Shown one piece after another: positions 49,561-62,696 of a stretch of DNA of 64,000 bases. The translations under genes and the position numbers were made by a program. Source of the DNA: Toxonevra muliebris. Taxonomy: Eukaryota > Arthropoda > Insecta > Diptera > Pallopteridae. Positions within the stretch are counted from its first letter, which is position 1; the number at the start of each line of letters is the position of its first letter. The DNA lies in contig OY829326.1 in NCBI GenBank assembly GCA_963691655.1, positions 145,594,998 to 145,658,997 on the forward strand, read 5' to 3'. The notes below the pieces were generated by a model, which was given only the letters and a program-made list of their open reading frames with translations, was not told the origin of the DNA and did not search any database.

Positions 49561-49740
49561 AAATCAAAAATTTGTGTTGCAGTGAAGTATAGCATGATAA
49601 TTCTATAAATTTTTCCTTTTCGATAGTTGCCAATCAGAATTCATTATCTTTAATTTTGTATCCAACAGAACTTTATGCCACAAAAAGTCTTAATCGTTCG
49701 TCTTTTGTTTGCTTCAAAGTTATTTCTGTAGCAGGAATCG

Positions 49741-50061
49741 TTTAAAAGTGGGATCAGTTCTAGTGAACTAACTGGATTGAAAATATTGGTGCAAAATAAA
49801 ATGACTCGAGCTGTAAGCCTATACAGTTTTGTGAGACTATTGTGTTTTCCTAAACAAATACGTGACTTTCATATAAAAGTGAAATACAAAGATACTTATA
49901 TACATATAAGAAATTTCCAAGAAATTTATCAAAAACTAGACCAAAACTGATTTGTTTCGTACACCGAAAGACTATTATCATTTATATTTTAAATAATAAT
50001 GATTAAAGGAAATCATAATCATTGGGAGCATAAAAAAGGAAATCTTTAAAAATATAAAACT
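49741..50061 (+). repeat. Upstream partial duplicate of the EGF-module gene's exon 1/intron 1 border
   Basis: It aligns along about 320 bp with 52431-52779: 'AGTTCTAGTGAACT', 'GAGCTGTAAGCCTATACA', 'AAACAAATACGTGACTT', and 'AATCATAATCATTG' occur in the same order. Where the gene has ATG followed by the donor GTGAGT, this copy reads GTGGGATCAGT, so neither start nor donor survives. Shorter related words near 50630 ('GCAGGAATCATTTAAAAGTG') suggest further tandem copying. Confidence 0.65.
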
Positions 50062-50206
50062 GTCAACAAACTAAGACTCTATCATAAAAATGGCCAATTA
50101 GAATTCATCATCTTGTTCATCGATAAATGGATTCTGTATCCCCATGAACTTTGTAAAATAAAGATCTTCGAAATAATATGAAAAACTGCTTAGTAAATCA
50201 TCCAAA

Positions 50207-50331
50207 TAGAGTCCGACCGATTAATCGGCATCTGCCAGTGTCGTTGAATTTTATTTTTAGATTATAGTCCGATGATCGGCTATCGATCGCCATCGGTTCG
50301 GCAACAAAAAATCGTAATCGGTCGGACTCTA
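50207..50331. mobile_element. 125-bp MITE with TAGAGTCCGACCGATT ends
   Basis: TAGAGTCCGACCGATT at 50207-50222 is perfectly inverted at 50316-50331. The terminal TA on each side may be the target duplication. The interior has more 'ATCGGC' and 'GCCATCGG' words in both orientations. Complete and apparently young, since the ends match perfectly. Confidence 0.65.
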
Positions 50332-50339
50332 CATGTAAA

Positions 50340-52190
50340 TGTTCAGTAAATAGTTTTTTGTTTGCATCAACATTAGGTCTGTTCACGTATTTTTCCATCA
50401 AAACTTTCGGGGAGAGAGTATAAGCATGATTAAGAAAATAACTATTAAAAACTTTCAACTAAACTGCTGATACATTATTTTGACAATTAATATTTAGCGC
50501 GAAAAAATATTGTGGGGTTTATAATTTAATTTAGTGAACAGTTTGCCAGTAAAAACTATTAACAGTTTTTAACAATTTTCAAGAATTTTTTATATGTCAA
50601 CAGACCTATTATCTCTGTTGCAGGAATCATTTAAAAGTGGATACATGTCGAATTTATTTAATTTTTTTTTTTTGTAAATTTGCTTTCCATTCAATTTTCA
50701 CATTTTTTATTAATGCTTTCACTTCATCTTTATGAATTAGTGAATGCAATTGCTTGCATTCTACTTTTCAAACGCTGCCTTAGCCTTAAACCGAAAAATG
50801 GACATAAAAAAGAGAACTAGTCAAAATTGTATCAGAATACAAAAACTTGGAACTGATTTTAATCCCTGGATTATCATTCACAAAACGTGTCCGAAGCAAA
50901 AACTCCGCAGCGAAAGAAAAATGGGGTACTCTCCCTATGAAGAAGTGTATAGGCTGCAGCGATATTTTTTAAAACGTATTTTCTAGTTGCTCAACTTTGC
51001 TCAAATTTTGAATTAGCCGTTAAAACTGGAATAGAAGAAAGACATTTATACACGTTAAGCCTACATTCCTAAAACTCTTTTTAAATACGAGACGGGCAGA
51101 TTTGGGCGAGAAAGTGGCAAAAGCTTGCCTTCAATCTCGGGCTAGACTGGGTTAACTTACCTTTAATACAAAATAAGTGGCATAATAAATTTTCAAAAAA
51201 TTTAAGTTAAAAACTTTTTTGTAAATAATTCTGAAAAAATTAAAATTAATTATTACATTGCATTGCACATAGATTATGGATGTATCCCAGTTGATTAGAC
51301 AAGACGTGATAACTTCTTATGCGAGTATACTGGGACTTTCGGAGTGAAAGCTAGATGCCTACATTTTTATTCCAAAAGGCTCTACCTGTATGAGTGCATG
51401 AAAATTTTTAAGGGAATTCAATAAACACTTTTCTCGTTATAACTGAGATTGTTTTAGTTTTACTAAGAAACAAGATTTGAGAACCTGGACCTCATAAGAA
51501 AGGCGCGATCTTGAGATTTGGAATTTTTGTGTATGTATTTCTTACAGTGAATCTTTTTCCAATTTCCATACGATTAAAAAATACGCTTAAGTAAATATTT
51601 TCTCATGATATACGCTTAGAGAGTGAGTGAGAGAGAGAGGGAGAGGCGAAAAACGCCTCTGCAGCGGCGTTCATGTTATAACCATATTTTAACATAATCC
51701 TAAAGTGAATCTGAATGAATCGAAAAAATACAATAAATTAATATTATTTAATGTACATATATTCGTAATAATTAATTTGTTGTTTTTAGAAAAGAAGCAA
51801 AAAAAAAGTTTAGTAATAAAAAGAAAATATTTTTTTTTTCTTCTTTGCAAATTACGTACAATATTCAAATATAAATATAATAATATTATACGCCTACATA
51901 CTATTCTCAACTAAATTTAGTGATGTTTGAGTAAGTGTATGTACGAGTATGTCCGTCCGCAACGCATCAGTTTTAATCGAAACAATAGAAAGAAACAAAA
52001 TATTTAATGCCTGAAATACTCAATCAAGTTTTTGTATTTTTCTAACTAATAGAATAATCGAAGCTCACACGTTATACGGACATACATACATAAATACATA
52101 TATGTGAATATACGTATGCACGTGTATACAGAAGTGAAGCATATCGACAGCCAGCAAACCTTTTGAAGCCACGTTCTGAGATTTCAATGA
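50340..52190. other. Region upstream of the EGF-module gene
   Basis: An 80-codon plus-strand frame at 50744-50986 ('MDIKKRTSQNCIRIQK...') is not recognised and may be chance. A GA-rich simple repeat lies at 51620-51647. (CATA)n-type words occur at 52080-52110. No other gene was seen. Confidence 0.4.
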
Positions 52191-52195
52191 ATTCA

Positions 52196-52235
52196 TATAA
52201 AAAGCTCATGTCCGTCTCAAGAATTGATCAGTTGT
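52196..52235 (+). promoter_or_regulatory. Putative core promoter (TATA box and initiator) of the EGF-module gene
   Basis: TATAAAAA at 52196-52203 is followed by the arthropod initiator TCAGTT at 52228-52233, giving a start at about A52230, 34 bp from the first T. This is close to the usual spacing, lies 209 bp before the ATG at 52439 and fits a cuticle- or matrix-type gene. Not tested by any transcript data. Confidence 0.6.
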
Positions 52236-52438
52236 GGTTTGTCAATTGATCGATTGTGATTAACGCAGTGCTAACTTTCGGTGAAAAACGCAACAGAACA
52301 GCGGATTCTGTTTCCTTAAAAAAAAAACATATCTTTACTTTGATTATTGAACTTGAAATTTAGTAAAAACTTTTTTAAACAATATCATTATTCCAGCAGA
52401 GAAAACAATTTACTTAAATTGTATAAGCCGATTTAAAA

Positions 52439-55400
52439 ATGGTGAGTTCTAGTGAACTGATTGACAATATTCGAACAAAATAAAATGACACGAGCTGTAA
52501 GCCTATACAAATTTTGTGATGCTATTGTGTTTTTTCGTAAACAAATACGTGACTTAAATATAAATTGTGATGCAACTTTTTTTAAGTTTAAAGTGAAATA
52601 TGTACAACAATGATATTTATGTATATAAAAAATTTCCGAGAATAAACTAAAACTGTTTTGGTTCTTGCACCGAAACTCTTTACTATCATTTATGTTTTAA
52701 ATAATAATCATTATAATGATTGGGCGGAATCATAATCATTGAGAATATAAAAAAAGGAATCTATAAAAATATAAAACTATTTACAGGATTTACATCGAAT
52801 TGATTTTTTTTAAGTTTTTTTTTTTATTAAAAGAGTACAAAGAGGAACAATTTATACTCTTCCGTGTGTTGACTTGAATATTAAACTGCATATGGTTTTT
52901 GTGCAGAACAAATTATACTATATAAATAGAGGAATTCATTGTTCATTATAACTTGATAACTGATTTACTTTAAAATGTATGAAACATTAACTTTTTAGTA
53001 AAAAATTATTCCAGGTTAGAGAAGGCTGAGTTAATCGCATCAAGAAAGCAAATTAAGATCTATTGTAAGATCATTAGAGCTTAAATAATATATTTAACAA
53101 TTAAATATACTTGTCAAGCTTATAACGAAGAGAACGGTGCAGGAAATACCAAAATCACTACGCCCTTCAGAACCATCCAAGTAGAATTGAGTTTTCTGTA
53201 CATATAAATATATTGTAAAAAATAAAAATTTTGATTTTTATGCTAAAAAAAAATCCTGTAAGCGATTAAAGCTTAGATACGGACTTTCAATTTCTGCTAT
53301 TCTTTTTATTTATAAACAAACAAAATATGAAGATTTCATACTCCAAAACGTAAAGTTTAATTCCAGCCAAAAAATTAATGCATTTACAAAGAAAAATGGC
53401 AAAAAAATAAAAAAAAAAAAAAATCCAACAGCTTAAAAAAGATAACAGTAAATGGTTTTCCTATAAAAATAACAATTATACAAAGTAACTAATAAAAATT
53501 TTACTTTCACTTAAAAACGTTAACAGCATGAACTTGAACTTTATTGTTAATAAAAATTTGCAAATTTCTAAAAAAAAAAATTACTGCTTAAAAAAATCGA
53601 AAATGTTTCACCACGTTGTTATGACGATTTTATGTATAATATTGACATAACCATAAACCAAATAAAGGCACAACTCATTTCAAAAACAATTTAACATAAA
53701 ATGTGACTAGTTAGACGCTGATGATTCAAACTTAAGCATTTGACATCATAATAAAAGTTAACAAAGTTATTGTTTTGTTTGCCATTACTTAAAATGTAGA
53801 TTTATTTTAGTATGTACCAAGTTTCTCATAGAATTTGAAATCGAATATCAACTTTAAAATGATCTCGTTTTTATGAATACTTAAAAGTGTGATTCAGTCA
53901 CTTGTTTTAGCTTATTAAGCAAATGCCGGTTTTGTAGTTCAAAGAAATGATTCTTCTTTTACTTTATAAAATAAAACTTGTTATCATTAAATAATATAAA
54001 AAACTGGAAATAAAAGTATAAACAATTTCTTCTTAAATTTTGTTATTTAAAAGTTAACAATTAATTGCACTCTAATAATTTTCAGAGAATCAGAGTGAGC
54101 TCCTTGGCTTGCAAACATTTCGTTGTTTGCATCTCGAGTGGGAAGCTTACGGGGTAGACAAACATGTCAAGTCACTGATTTTTTTTCTTACCCCTCTCAC
54201 CCTTAAACTTGACATGTAAGCAACATTTCGTTATAACCATGCAGTATGTAATATCACTTCTTGAAGGGAAATAATATAATAAAAAAAACTTTAAAAAAAG
54301 GAAAATAAAGAATACACTTGAAGGGCCTCGCATTTCAACTTTTCTTATGCGAATAAGACGGCTTCTAGTGATTTCAAATGACATTTTTTCTCGAAAACGT
54401 GACGTCATGGGAAGTTTTTGACCCCTGATTCGTACTCCGCATTAAAAATTCAGTCGGAAACACTAGGAATCATCTTATTCGCAAAACCCATGCAGAGCAG
54501 TGTAATTATTTTAAAAAAAAGTAATCAACATTATTAAACTCTGAAAGCAGCAAAATGTCGTCGTGATTTTAGAGAACCAAAAAAAAAAAAAAATTTTGAC
54601 CGCAGGCCCTTCACTTGAATATTTTAAATGCATATTCTAATTTTTTAATTCATATATTGAGGATACTTAATGTTTTCTTTGATTCGAATAAAATCAATTT
54701 TTGTATCGCAATTAGAAAAGAAAGTGCATTCAATTTCAGTTAATATTAAATATTGCTTGAGCCTCATATTTGTAAAAATAAAAATTGTCTATACGAAACC
54801 ATCTCTTGGCTGCAATGGCAACGTCCAAGAGTAAAAGCTTTTCACTTCATTTGGAAAAGTTTTCGCTTTTCCGGTCGGATTCGGCATAAATCTGTAGGAC
54901 CCTTTAATTCTTTTACAAATATAAGTCACACTACACGAATGGAGGCAGAATGCGTGTATGCTTATAGTTCACCGTCTGCAGTGCATGCATTACCACGGCG
55001 ATTGAAATGACGAGCGTCGTAAAACTTACGAGTGCCCAGTATTCTAGGGCTAAAAATAGTTTTTATGTCTTGAAATCACATGGTAAACAAAGAGCATGTT
55101 TTGGAAATATATTTAATAGTTCGTACGGACGTTCTAAGCATCCATAATTTCAGTCGAAAAGTTTCTATCAAGCCCTATTAAAATTCGAACGTAAAAGGAT
55201 TAAGAGAATTTTATCACTTGTTTAGGCATAATATGTGCACATATTTTTGATTGTACATAGTTTTGTCTTCTCTCATAATGAGATTAGGCATGTTAAGTTA
55301 TCAAGATAAATGAGCATAGCATAATTTTTCAAACTCTTCACGTTTGTTTTTAAAATAATTAAATTGTATTCTTAAAAAACCACCAGGATGAATTTTATTT

Positions 55401-58400
55401 TGCCGAAATAAATATCAAAATCGCAAATTTGTACTTAAGCGACCTTGACTATCTGTGTAGTTTGAACGTATCGTATTTTTGCATCAGCTTACCCCGATTA
55501 TCTAGACATGCTATGAAGATAATGCGAACCGATTTGATTTCAACAATAACCAAAGACGTTACCCGATAGAAAAAAATAGGGGATGTTGTTTTGTGATAAA
55601 AAATGCCTGTCAAAGTATAAATTATATTATTTAAAATTTTTTTTTTTTTTGCAGACGCCTGTACAAAACAAACTCGCACTTGGAGCGATACTGCTGTTTA
55701 GTATACTCTCATGCTCGAGCACCGTTTTAGGTAAAAAAATTGAGAAACGTTGTGTTAATTGTTCATATCGAGGACGGACTTATTATACATATCCTGACGG
55801 CAGAACAGTGCAGAGATATAACTATCGCGATTCACGTGGTATTTAAAAAAAAAAATGAAACTATTTACGTAGCAGTATATTTGCGTACTCTTTGCTAATC
55901 TTCAATCTATCACGAATACTGCTACAGTTTTTAGCACTTTGAAAGCGTTTATTTTTTCTATGTTGATGCACATTTTTCATGAAGATCAATACTCAATTTA
56001 ATACTTACCCTGTCACACTTTGAGCTAATTTCCTACTTTTTAATATTGCACAATTGTTATTTTGAAGTTTCTTTACACTTTTTGTTTTGATTTTTTTTTT
56101 CTTTTTTTTTGTAAATAACTACACTTTATGTTTCTCCTATAACCCCATAAAATCTAATATATACCTAGTTATACGTACCCTTCTTTCACTCACTTCAACC
56201 TGAAATCCCTTTTTGTAACTAACCTCATTAATCTTGAAATTTAACTTCCTAATTAAGCTGAAACCTATGGCTGCAGCGGTAGTCCATGTGGAGTCAATGC
56301 AGTCTGTCAGGAGAGCGCCGGTGGACGTCCGGTATGCTCTTGCCCACCTGGACACAGTGGAAATCCATTATCACATTGCAATCGTGGTGAATGTTTGGAT
56401 AATGTTGATTGTCGATTTGATTTACAATGCAAAGATGGACGTTGTGTGAATCCTTGTGTGGGTGCATGTGGCTTAAGTGCTAATTGTGAGGTTAGCTTTA
56501 AATTTATTTATTAATGCATATTTTATATAGTGTTTCAGAAAATTTTATTATCAATTGTTTCTTTTAATTTTATAATATTAGCCCAGAAATCATGTTGCAG
56601 TTTGCAGTTGCCCAACTGGATATGCTGGTGATCCATTTACTTCCTGCAGACGCGTTGATCTAGGTGAGCTTATGAAAAGTTTTTACTGAGAATCGGGGGG
56701 ATTGTCTCTTAACAAGTCATATAAAAAGAAGCTTTGGAGGTAATGATGTAGGGGAAAATATATTTACATTACCTGTTATCACTAAACACAATTCGGGGTT
56801 TTGTGCATAACCATGGTATTTATAACAAAGCAGTTAAATGAAAAAAGCCAATTTTAGAACTCAAATAAGAATATTTAGGTTTGAAACTAGTCCCAACTAC
56901 ATGTTTATTGAGGGTAGCCTCATTTCAGTATATTAAAACTATTTTTGTTAATACTTTTAAATTGCAATAAATTAACATTTTACGGAAATAACTACATGAT
57001 GGCATGCCTTAATAAGAAGTTCATATATAAAAGAATACAAAATTTTAAATCGTAATTAATTAGTTGTTACTCATACGCCCAGTTGAACATTTTTGTTTGT
57101 ATTATTTGTATTTTATTGTATTGTTACAATTATTTAAAAACGTTCAGACTGTCCTTGATCTTGGTCGCAAAACATTTTTGCATTTTGTTTTTTTTTTTTT
57201 TTTTTATAAATTTGCATTTAAAATTAACAATATCAACAACAACTACAATTACTACTGGGCGTTTTATTATTGTATTTTTGCGCCCACCCACATGAAGATT
57301 TTTGAATGAAAACAAAGTACAGTCATTTATGGAATTACAAATTATTTATTCTCTGTTCAATTACAACAATTAACTAACTTCAATAAACAAATAATAAACA
57401 AACAAACCAGTTCACCTTCAGTATTGACCAAAAAATAAAAACAATTTTGTTTTAATTTTATAACATTAATTTGTGGTAATTATTAAGCGTTCAATCTATA
57501 GCCATAAAAAGCTAAAGAGCAACCGCATTATTTACAAAATATTTACAATAAAACAAAATATTTATAGCAAATTTCATACGTTTTTGCGATTTTCATAAAT
57601 TGAGTTGGCGTGATTGGCATATGGTGACAATGTCATTCAACATTATTGTTAAATTACTTTAGGTTAGGTTAGGTTGGAGTGGCAGCCTTCTGCATGAAAG
57701 CGCACTTAAGCACTTATTAGGCTCATTGTGATACCACAGTACGGCGTATTTAAATTACTTTACTATAGTAAAATAATTTGCGTTTTTATTTCTTTTTATA
57801 CATAGTTATTTTATTTGTGGGATAATTGATACCATAATTAGAGAACAATGTTAATAAAACAAGAGGGAAATCGTTGTTAAATACTCCGCGTTGCCCGACA
57901 GATCAGTATCGAAGGTTGTTAATTTTAAAAATTCTTTTAAAACACATTTACTACGACATTTATTATGGCACAACAGCCCCGCCTCAGGGCTCGGCATATA
58001 CTTATTTAATACTTCTATTTTGCTAGTAACACCTACATGTGGGATATGTTTGAATTCCGAAATCAATGAGAGAAAGTGTAGTAGAAATGTATTACAGATT
58101 ATTCATTAAAATTATGTTTTTGCATATTAAATAGTTCATATCGTCGGCATTCTGCCTGAATTAACTAATTCCATTTTTTAATATCTGAGGTGAAGTTAGT
58201 TTATGCAGATCATGGTGCGCTTCGAACACTGGCAAAACTTAAAAAGTCAACAGATTGATATACACATTAGTATACGTTTCAACTGGATCCTCAAAAATCT
58301 AATTTATTATGTCATTCAAATTATAGGAGCTAATTAATAATCCAGTTCAAAAAATTAATTTGGGCTTAGTGATTTATACTTGAATGACGACGATATAAAA

Positions 58401-59510
58401 TTAAATTTATTTCTAATTTGACTGAATCTTAGTTTCTATAAATTGTGTCTTTTGAATATTTTAGATGAACAATGCCATCCTAGTCCCTGTGGTTTGAATA
58501 CTAAATGCGAAATTATCAATGGTGTGCCAACATGTTCCTGTCTTCATGGATTTAATGTAAATATAAAAATCCTATTCATATCTCTTATGTATATTTAATT
58601 TAATGTTGCAATCTCTTATCACCAGGGTAATCCGCTGAGCGGTTGTCGTCATGAATGCGAATACGATGGCGATTGCAGTGCGCGTGATATGTGCAGCAAT
58701 TATAAATGTGTTCCATCATGTCAACAATGTGGCATTGGAGCCAACTGCAATACTGTGAATAATCATCGCGCCGTTTGTGAATGTCCCAAAGGTTATATTG
58801 GTAGTCCATATACTGAATGTCGCCCTGAGTGTTATGGTGATTCAGATTGTCCTGCGGGCAGACCTGCATGCTTCTATGGTATCTGCAAGAATACTTGCGA
58901 TGGTGCATGCGGTGTTGGAGCTGATTGTAATTTGCGTGGCCTGACACCAGTGTGTAGCTGTCCAAGAGATATGACTGGTGATCCATTTGTGAGCTGTCGT
59001 CCATTCACAAAGGGTGCGTAGTTTCTCGTGAAATGTAAAGTTGCTGAATTAATATTTTTACTACTGTTAATTAGAGGATCTCTGCCAACCCAACCCATGT
59101 GGTACCAATGCCATTTGCATTCCTGGTCATGATAATACCGGTCGTGAACGTCCTGTGTGCAATTGTCTGCCAGGACACACTGGAAATCCATTGTCTTATT
59201 GCTCACGGGTAAGTCATATGGAATAAATAAATTAGTAATGAATAAACCTATTCGAGTTTCACACCCATTATTTGAAATTGCTAATAATTAATTCCTACAG
59301 GGTGAATGCTTGAGCAATAATGAATGCCCTGACAACAAAGCTTGTATTAATTATCAATGCGTGAATCCATGCATTGATAAATGCGCCTCTGGTGCTACCT
59401 GCGAACCAAAGGCCCATCTAGCGGTATGCCAGTGCCCACCTGGTTATGGTGGGGATGCGCTCATTTCATGCCGTCAATCGCGTACAATCCCCGTTGCCAA
59501 ATACCATTAA
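52439..59510 (+). CDS. Secreted EGF/dumpy-module matrix protein (441 aa)
   Basis: Coding exons: 52439-52441 (only the ATG, followed at once by donor GTGAGT), 55655-55838, 56258-56490, 56582-56663, 58465-58556, 58626-59013, 59075-59208 and 59301-59510. The joined frame is open (1326 nt with stop). Exon 2 completes a signal peptide of about 27 residues (hydrophobic 'LALGAILLFSILS') and a Tyr/Arg-rich segment ('YYTYPDGRTVQRYNYRD'). The rest is a chain of cysteine-rich modules of the EGF and dumpy (DPY) type: repeated 'NPCG.NA.C', 'VCSCP.GY.GDPF..CR' and 'C...D.C...G.C'. There is no transmembrane segment, so an extracellular matrix or cuticle role is likely. Exact Drosophila orthologue not recognised. 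A TATA/Inr pair lies 209 bp upstream; AATAAA occurs at 59541 and 59740. The exon 2 donor (55839) was chosen because it alone keeps the frame. Confidence 0.82.
55110..55215. repeat. Dispersed repeat in intron 1, related to 32180-32290
   Basis: 'CCATAATTTCAGTCGAAAAG', 'GTTTCTATCAAGCCCTATTA', 'AATTCGAACGTAAAAGGATT' align with the copy in RhoGAP5A intron 3 in the same order. Family unknown. Confidence 0.4.
57649..57762 (-). mobile_element. 5'-truncated copy of the tRNA-derived SINE in intron 4 of the EGF-module gene
   Basis: The body 57662-57749 is flanked by the 13-bp duplication TTAAATTACTTTA (57649-57661 and 57750-57762). Read on the minus strand it contains GTGGTATCACAATGAGCC and ends GCCACTCCAACCTAACCTAA, matching the 3' part of the SINE at 48806-49113 ('GTGGTATCACAATGGGCC...'). 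The tRNA head is missing. Direct flanking repeats with 5' truncation are typical of LINE-driven retrotransposition. Confidence 0.8.
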
Positions 59511-59759
59511 AAATATGAGCATATTGTGGAGCGTGTGACAAATAAACTGCCTGCTGATCGCATAGAAAAGCGTTTATAATTGTGAGAAATGTTTGTAATG
59601 TGAAATTTATGCTTAACATGTTTTACTCGTCATTACTTAATTTTGTAATTTCTTGTTTTAAGTTTAAATTTTTTGTTTCATAACCTAAATCGATTTAAAT
59701 GATTTAAGCGCATTTTACGATATATTTTCTTTTTTTTTTAATAAAATAATTTATTACTT

Positions 59760-62690
59760 TTTTGGGTACGCTTATTAAATTAATAATAGTTAATTTTCAT
59801 GGTGTTTTATTTTTTATTTAAGTCTAAGAAGATTTTTTTTTCGCTCTTGTGAATTTTATTTAAGTGGCTAAAAGCGACTACGCCAGAATAAATATCGGAA
59901 TAAAAACTGTTAATAACTTTATTGCTCGATACATTAATATTGAGTAGAATTTTGTAAATTTTGATCAAGGACGTTTCGAGAATATTCGAGACTCGGAGCA
60001 AATTATACGTTTCTGTAACAAACAAATAAAAAATTCCCATTATAAATGCAATTTTCGGACTTGGGCACCATTCTTTTTTCCTGTAGTAGGCTTTGCCAAT
60101 GATCATATCTTTTTCTGTTTTTATGACTAACCAATATTCCTCCTTTCAAAATATAAGGTCATTCTTATTTTTCATTCCCTGGTTGGTTTATTTTTTTTCT
60201 GATAGAATATAATAAATATCATGCTCGTTTTAAAGTTAAATGAATAAGTTTTTCAATGGTGTAGGTGTTTTCATAGAACTTTATCTGTAGTATTTTTCTG
60301 TTTACATCCAAACTACATAAATTGGTTTTTACTTTTTGGAAAAAACTAATTATTTTTCTCAAGGTTCTTAATTATTATCAAAATTTGAGTTTAGCGTCAA
60401 AAGTTTTTCTCTAAACAGTTTTTGGTTCCTCGTATAATACGTCTTCAAAATATTGCGCATCCATGGTGTATTGTGCCATAAAAGAAGAATACCATATGCT
60501 AAAAGAAAAGAACTGCTACTGATGAATAAACACGGATACTGGACCATTTATTTCTAACCTTAAGTCCCAACTGAAACTTAAATTCCTGTTTTAAGTTCCT
60601 CTTGTTATCATATTGTAGAGAGAGCTCTTTACTACAATTCTGTTCTATAGTTCCTTGGAGAGCATGGGAATTCCATAAAACTTCTCCATCGAATGTGTCT
60701 ATTTCTATTTCACCCCCGTTTCTTCGACCGCTTTGTCGTGTGTGCGAGTCCAAGTTGTTTTTGGTTTTCCTCACCCCCTGCTACCTTAAAAGTTCTAGTC
60801 TAGGGTTTGTCAACACAGCTCGATATGCGGCTTTCTAAGAGTATGACCGAGCCATTTTAATTCAAAGCTTATCGAATTTGCGACAAGAATTTGTTGACAC
60901 CTTTCGTAGACATCTTTTTTTTGCTATGGTATTCAGATACGGCTTATGCATTTGTAGACGAAAATTTTGACTTTATTTGTTGATGCGATCTATGATGACC
61001 ACAATTATGATGAAATCAGGTAAAAACCCTCTGCACCACTGTTGTGTTGCTCTCACCTTTTGTTCTAGAGCTGAGCCCTATTAGAATGCGTCATAAATGT
61101 TGTTGTTTTCAGTTAAGTTTAACCCCCTGTTGCAAGAAAATTAAGGGTGTTGCTTGCCTTGTCCTGTCATATTCCTATTCAAACCATCACGGATTGCAAA
61201 CTTTCGCAGCCTTCAACAAGGGACTATGTGTCTGAAACCTCCCAGACCCACTTCTATCAGTTTGATGAGTAAGTCTATTGAACAATAATAAAAATCGTCT
61301 TGCTCGTGAACACCATTCAATCCCGGCTCCATCTGCGCCCCATTGTACTAATTTGTTGCATTGTTGAGTGAACCTTTTTTTTAATAGAAAAATAATTAAA
61401 TATTATTCAGTTTACGAACAATTTGGATTTTTGGTGTTTTTTTTTTGTGTAATTGTGTAATTTTATTATTGTTAAAAATCTATACAAATACTAGTACATT
61501 ATTTTAGCTTTACTTAGGATTACGTAAATTATATTTTTGTGCATATGTTTTTCTTTATTTTGTATGGTTTTCGAATTATAAAAAAAAAAATAACTTTTTA
61601 ATGAGAGTAATACATAAAAGGAAGTGAAAAGCTAAAGTATTTATAAGTAAAGTGTTATCATATATGCTAGAGATGTTTGTGCTAAATATCAAATGTTTGA
61701 ATTATAAAATAAATTTAAAACAATATGAAAAGCACAAAATTGTTATTACATTTAAATAATTTTAATTTAAATAAAGTCACCTCTTTGCAATCAGTTTAAT
61801 TAAAGAATTACAAATTATTGCTCACTGCAATTCAGTTTTTCTGTTGGATATATTGTTAAGTATTTAAAATTTTTAGCTTTAAGTTTGCCAACAAGATATT
61901 TATAAGAAATATAACTGTTGCTATGGTAAACTCTCGATCTATATATTTGTGTACTAACTTTTAATAGCAAATTTCTTCATACACAGGAAACCTAGTTGAT
62001 ACCTATTCATTTTTATTACTAAATACACACACATATGCAGCATACATATATGCTTTATAAAAAAAGTATTTGGTGGTGGTTAATAATGTTATGATTTTAC
62101 TTTTTCATTATTGTATCGTTTGCAAAATTAACAGTTGAAATAATTCATCAAATAATAGTTTCATATACAAAATAATGTTTTTTTATTAAATATTTAATAC
62201 ATGCTAATAAAATATCATATACAAAATATCTATTTATATATATAGTATTTGATGCTCCATTCATTAATAATAAAATAATTTAGATGTTTTACAGCGAAGA
62301 GATGGTAAGAAGACATTTTTCTTATTATTATTAATAAAGGTATTTTCGATTTTTCTTCAACACCATAGTTGTTAAAATATTTTGAAATTATAATTTGTTG
62401 CGAAAGTTAAGTGCACATGCACTGCATTTCTCTTCGTTCAATTTAAAAAATAAATTTTTTCATAAATTAAAAACATAAAATCTAAGCATATGGCTGCAGT
62501 TTACTGCAGATTTATTTATTTTTTGTTTTCTGTTTTTGGTATGCCATTTGTTTTTTTTTGTTCAACAAAATTTTACAACTTTTGGAATTTGTTTGTGTAA
62601 AGATTTTTTTTTTTTTTTTTGTTTTTGTCTGAGTAATTAATTAATCCGCATTTATTGTTTTTGTAATACATAATAATATTTGCATAATAG
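59760..62690. other. Region between the convergent EGF-module and Rab35 genes
   Basis: Only AT-rich DNA, poly-T tracts and one coding-like stretch are seen. The minus-strand frame 60774-60499 ('QSGRRNGGEIEIDTFDGEVLWNSHALQGTIEQN') has unusually protein-like composition and continues weakly upstream; it may be a transposon gene relic, but I cannot name it. The rightmost kilobase is probably Rab35 3' UTR; a minus-strand AATAAA is at 62656-62651. Confidence 0.4.
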
Positions 62691-62696
62691 ATAATT

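Noticed and set aside
58600..59206. Minus-strand frames of 110-134 codons in the EGF-module gene
   Set aside because: They are His/Tyr-rich mirror frames of the cysteine-rich exons on the plus strand.
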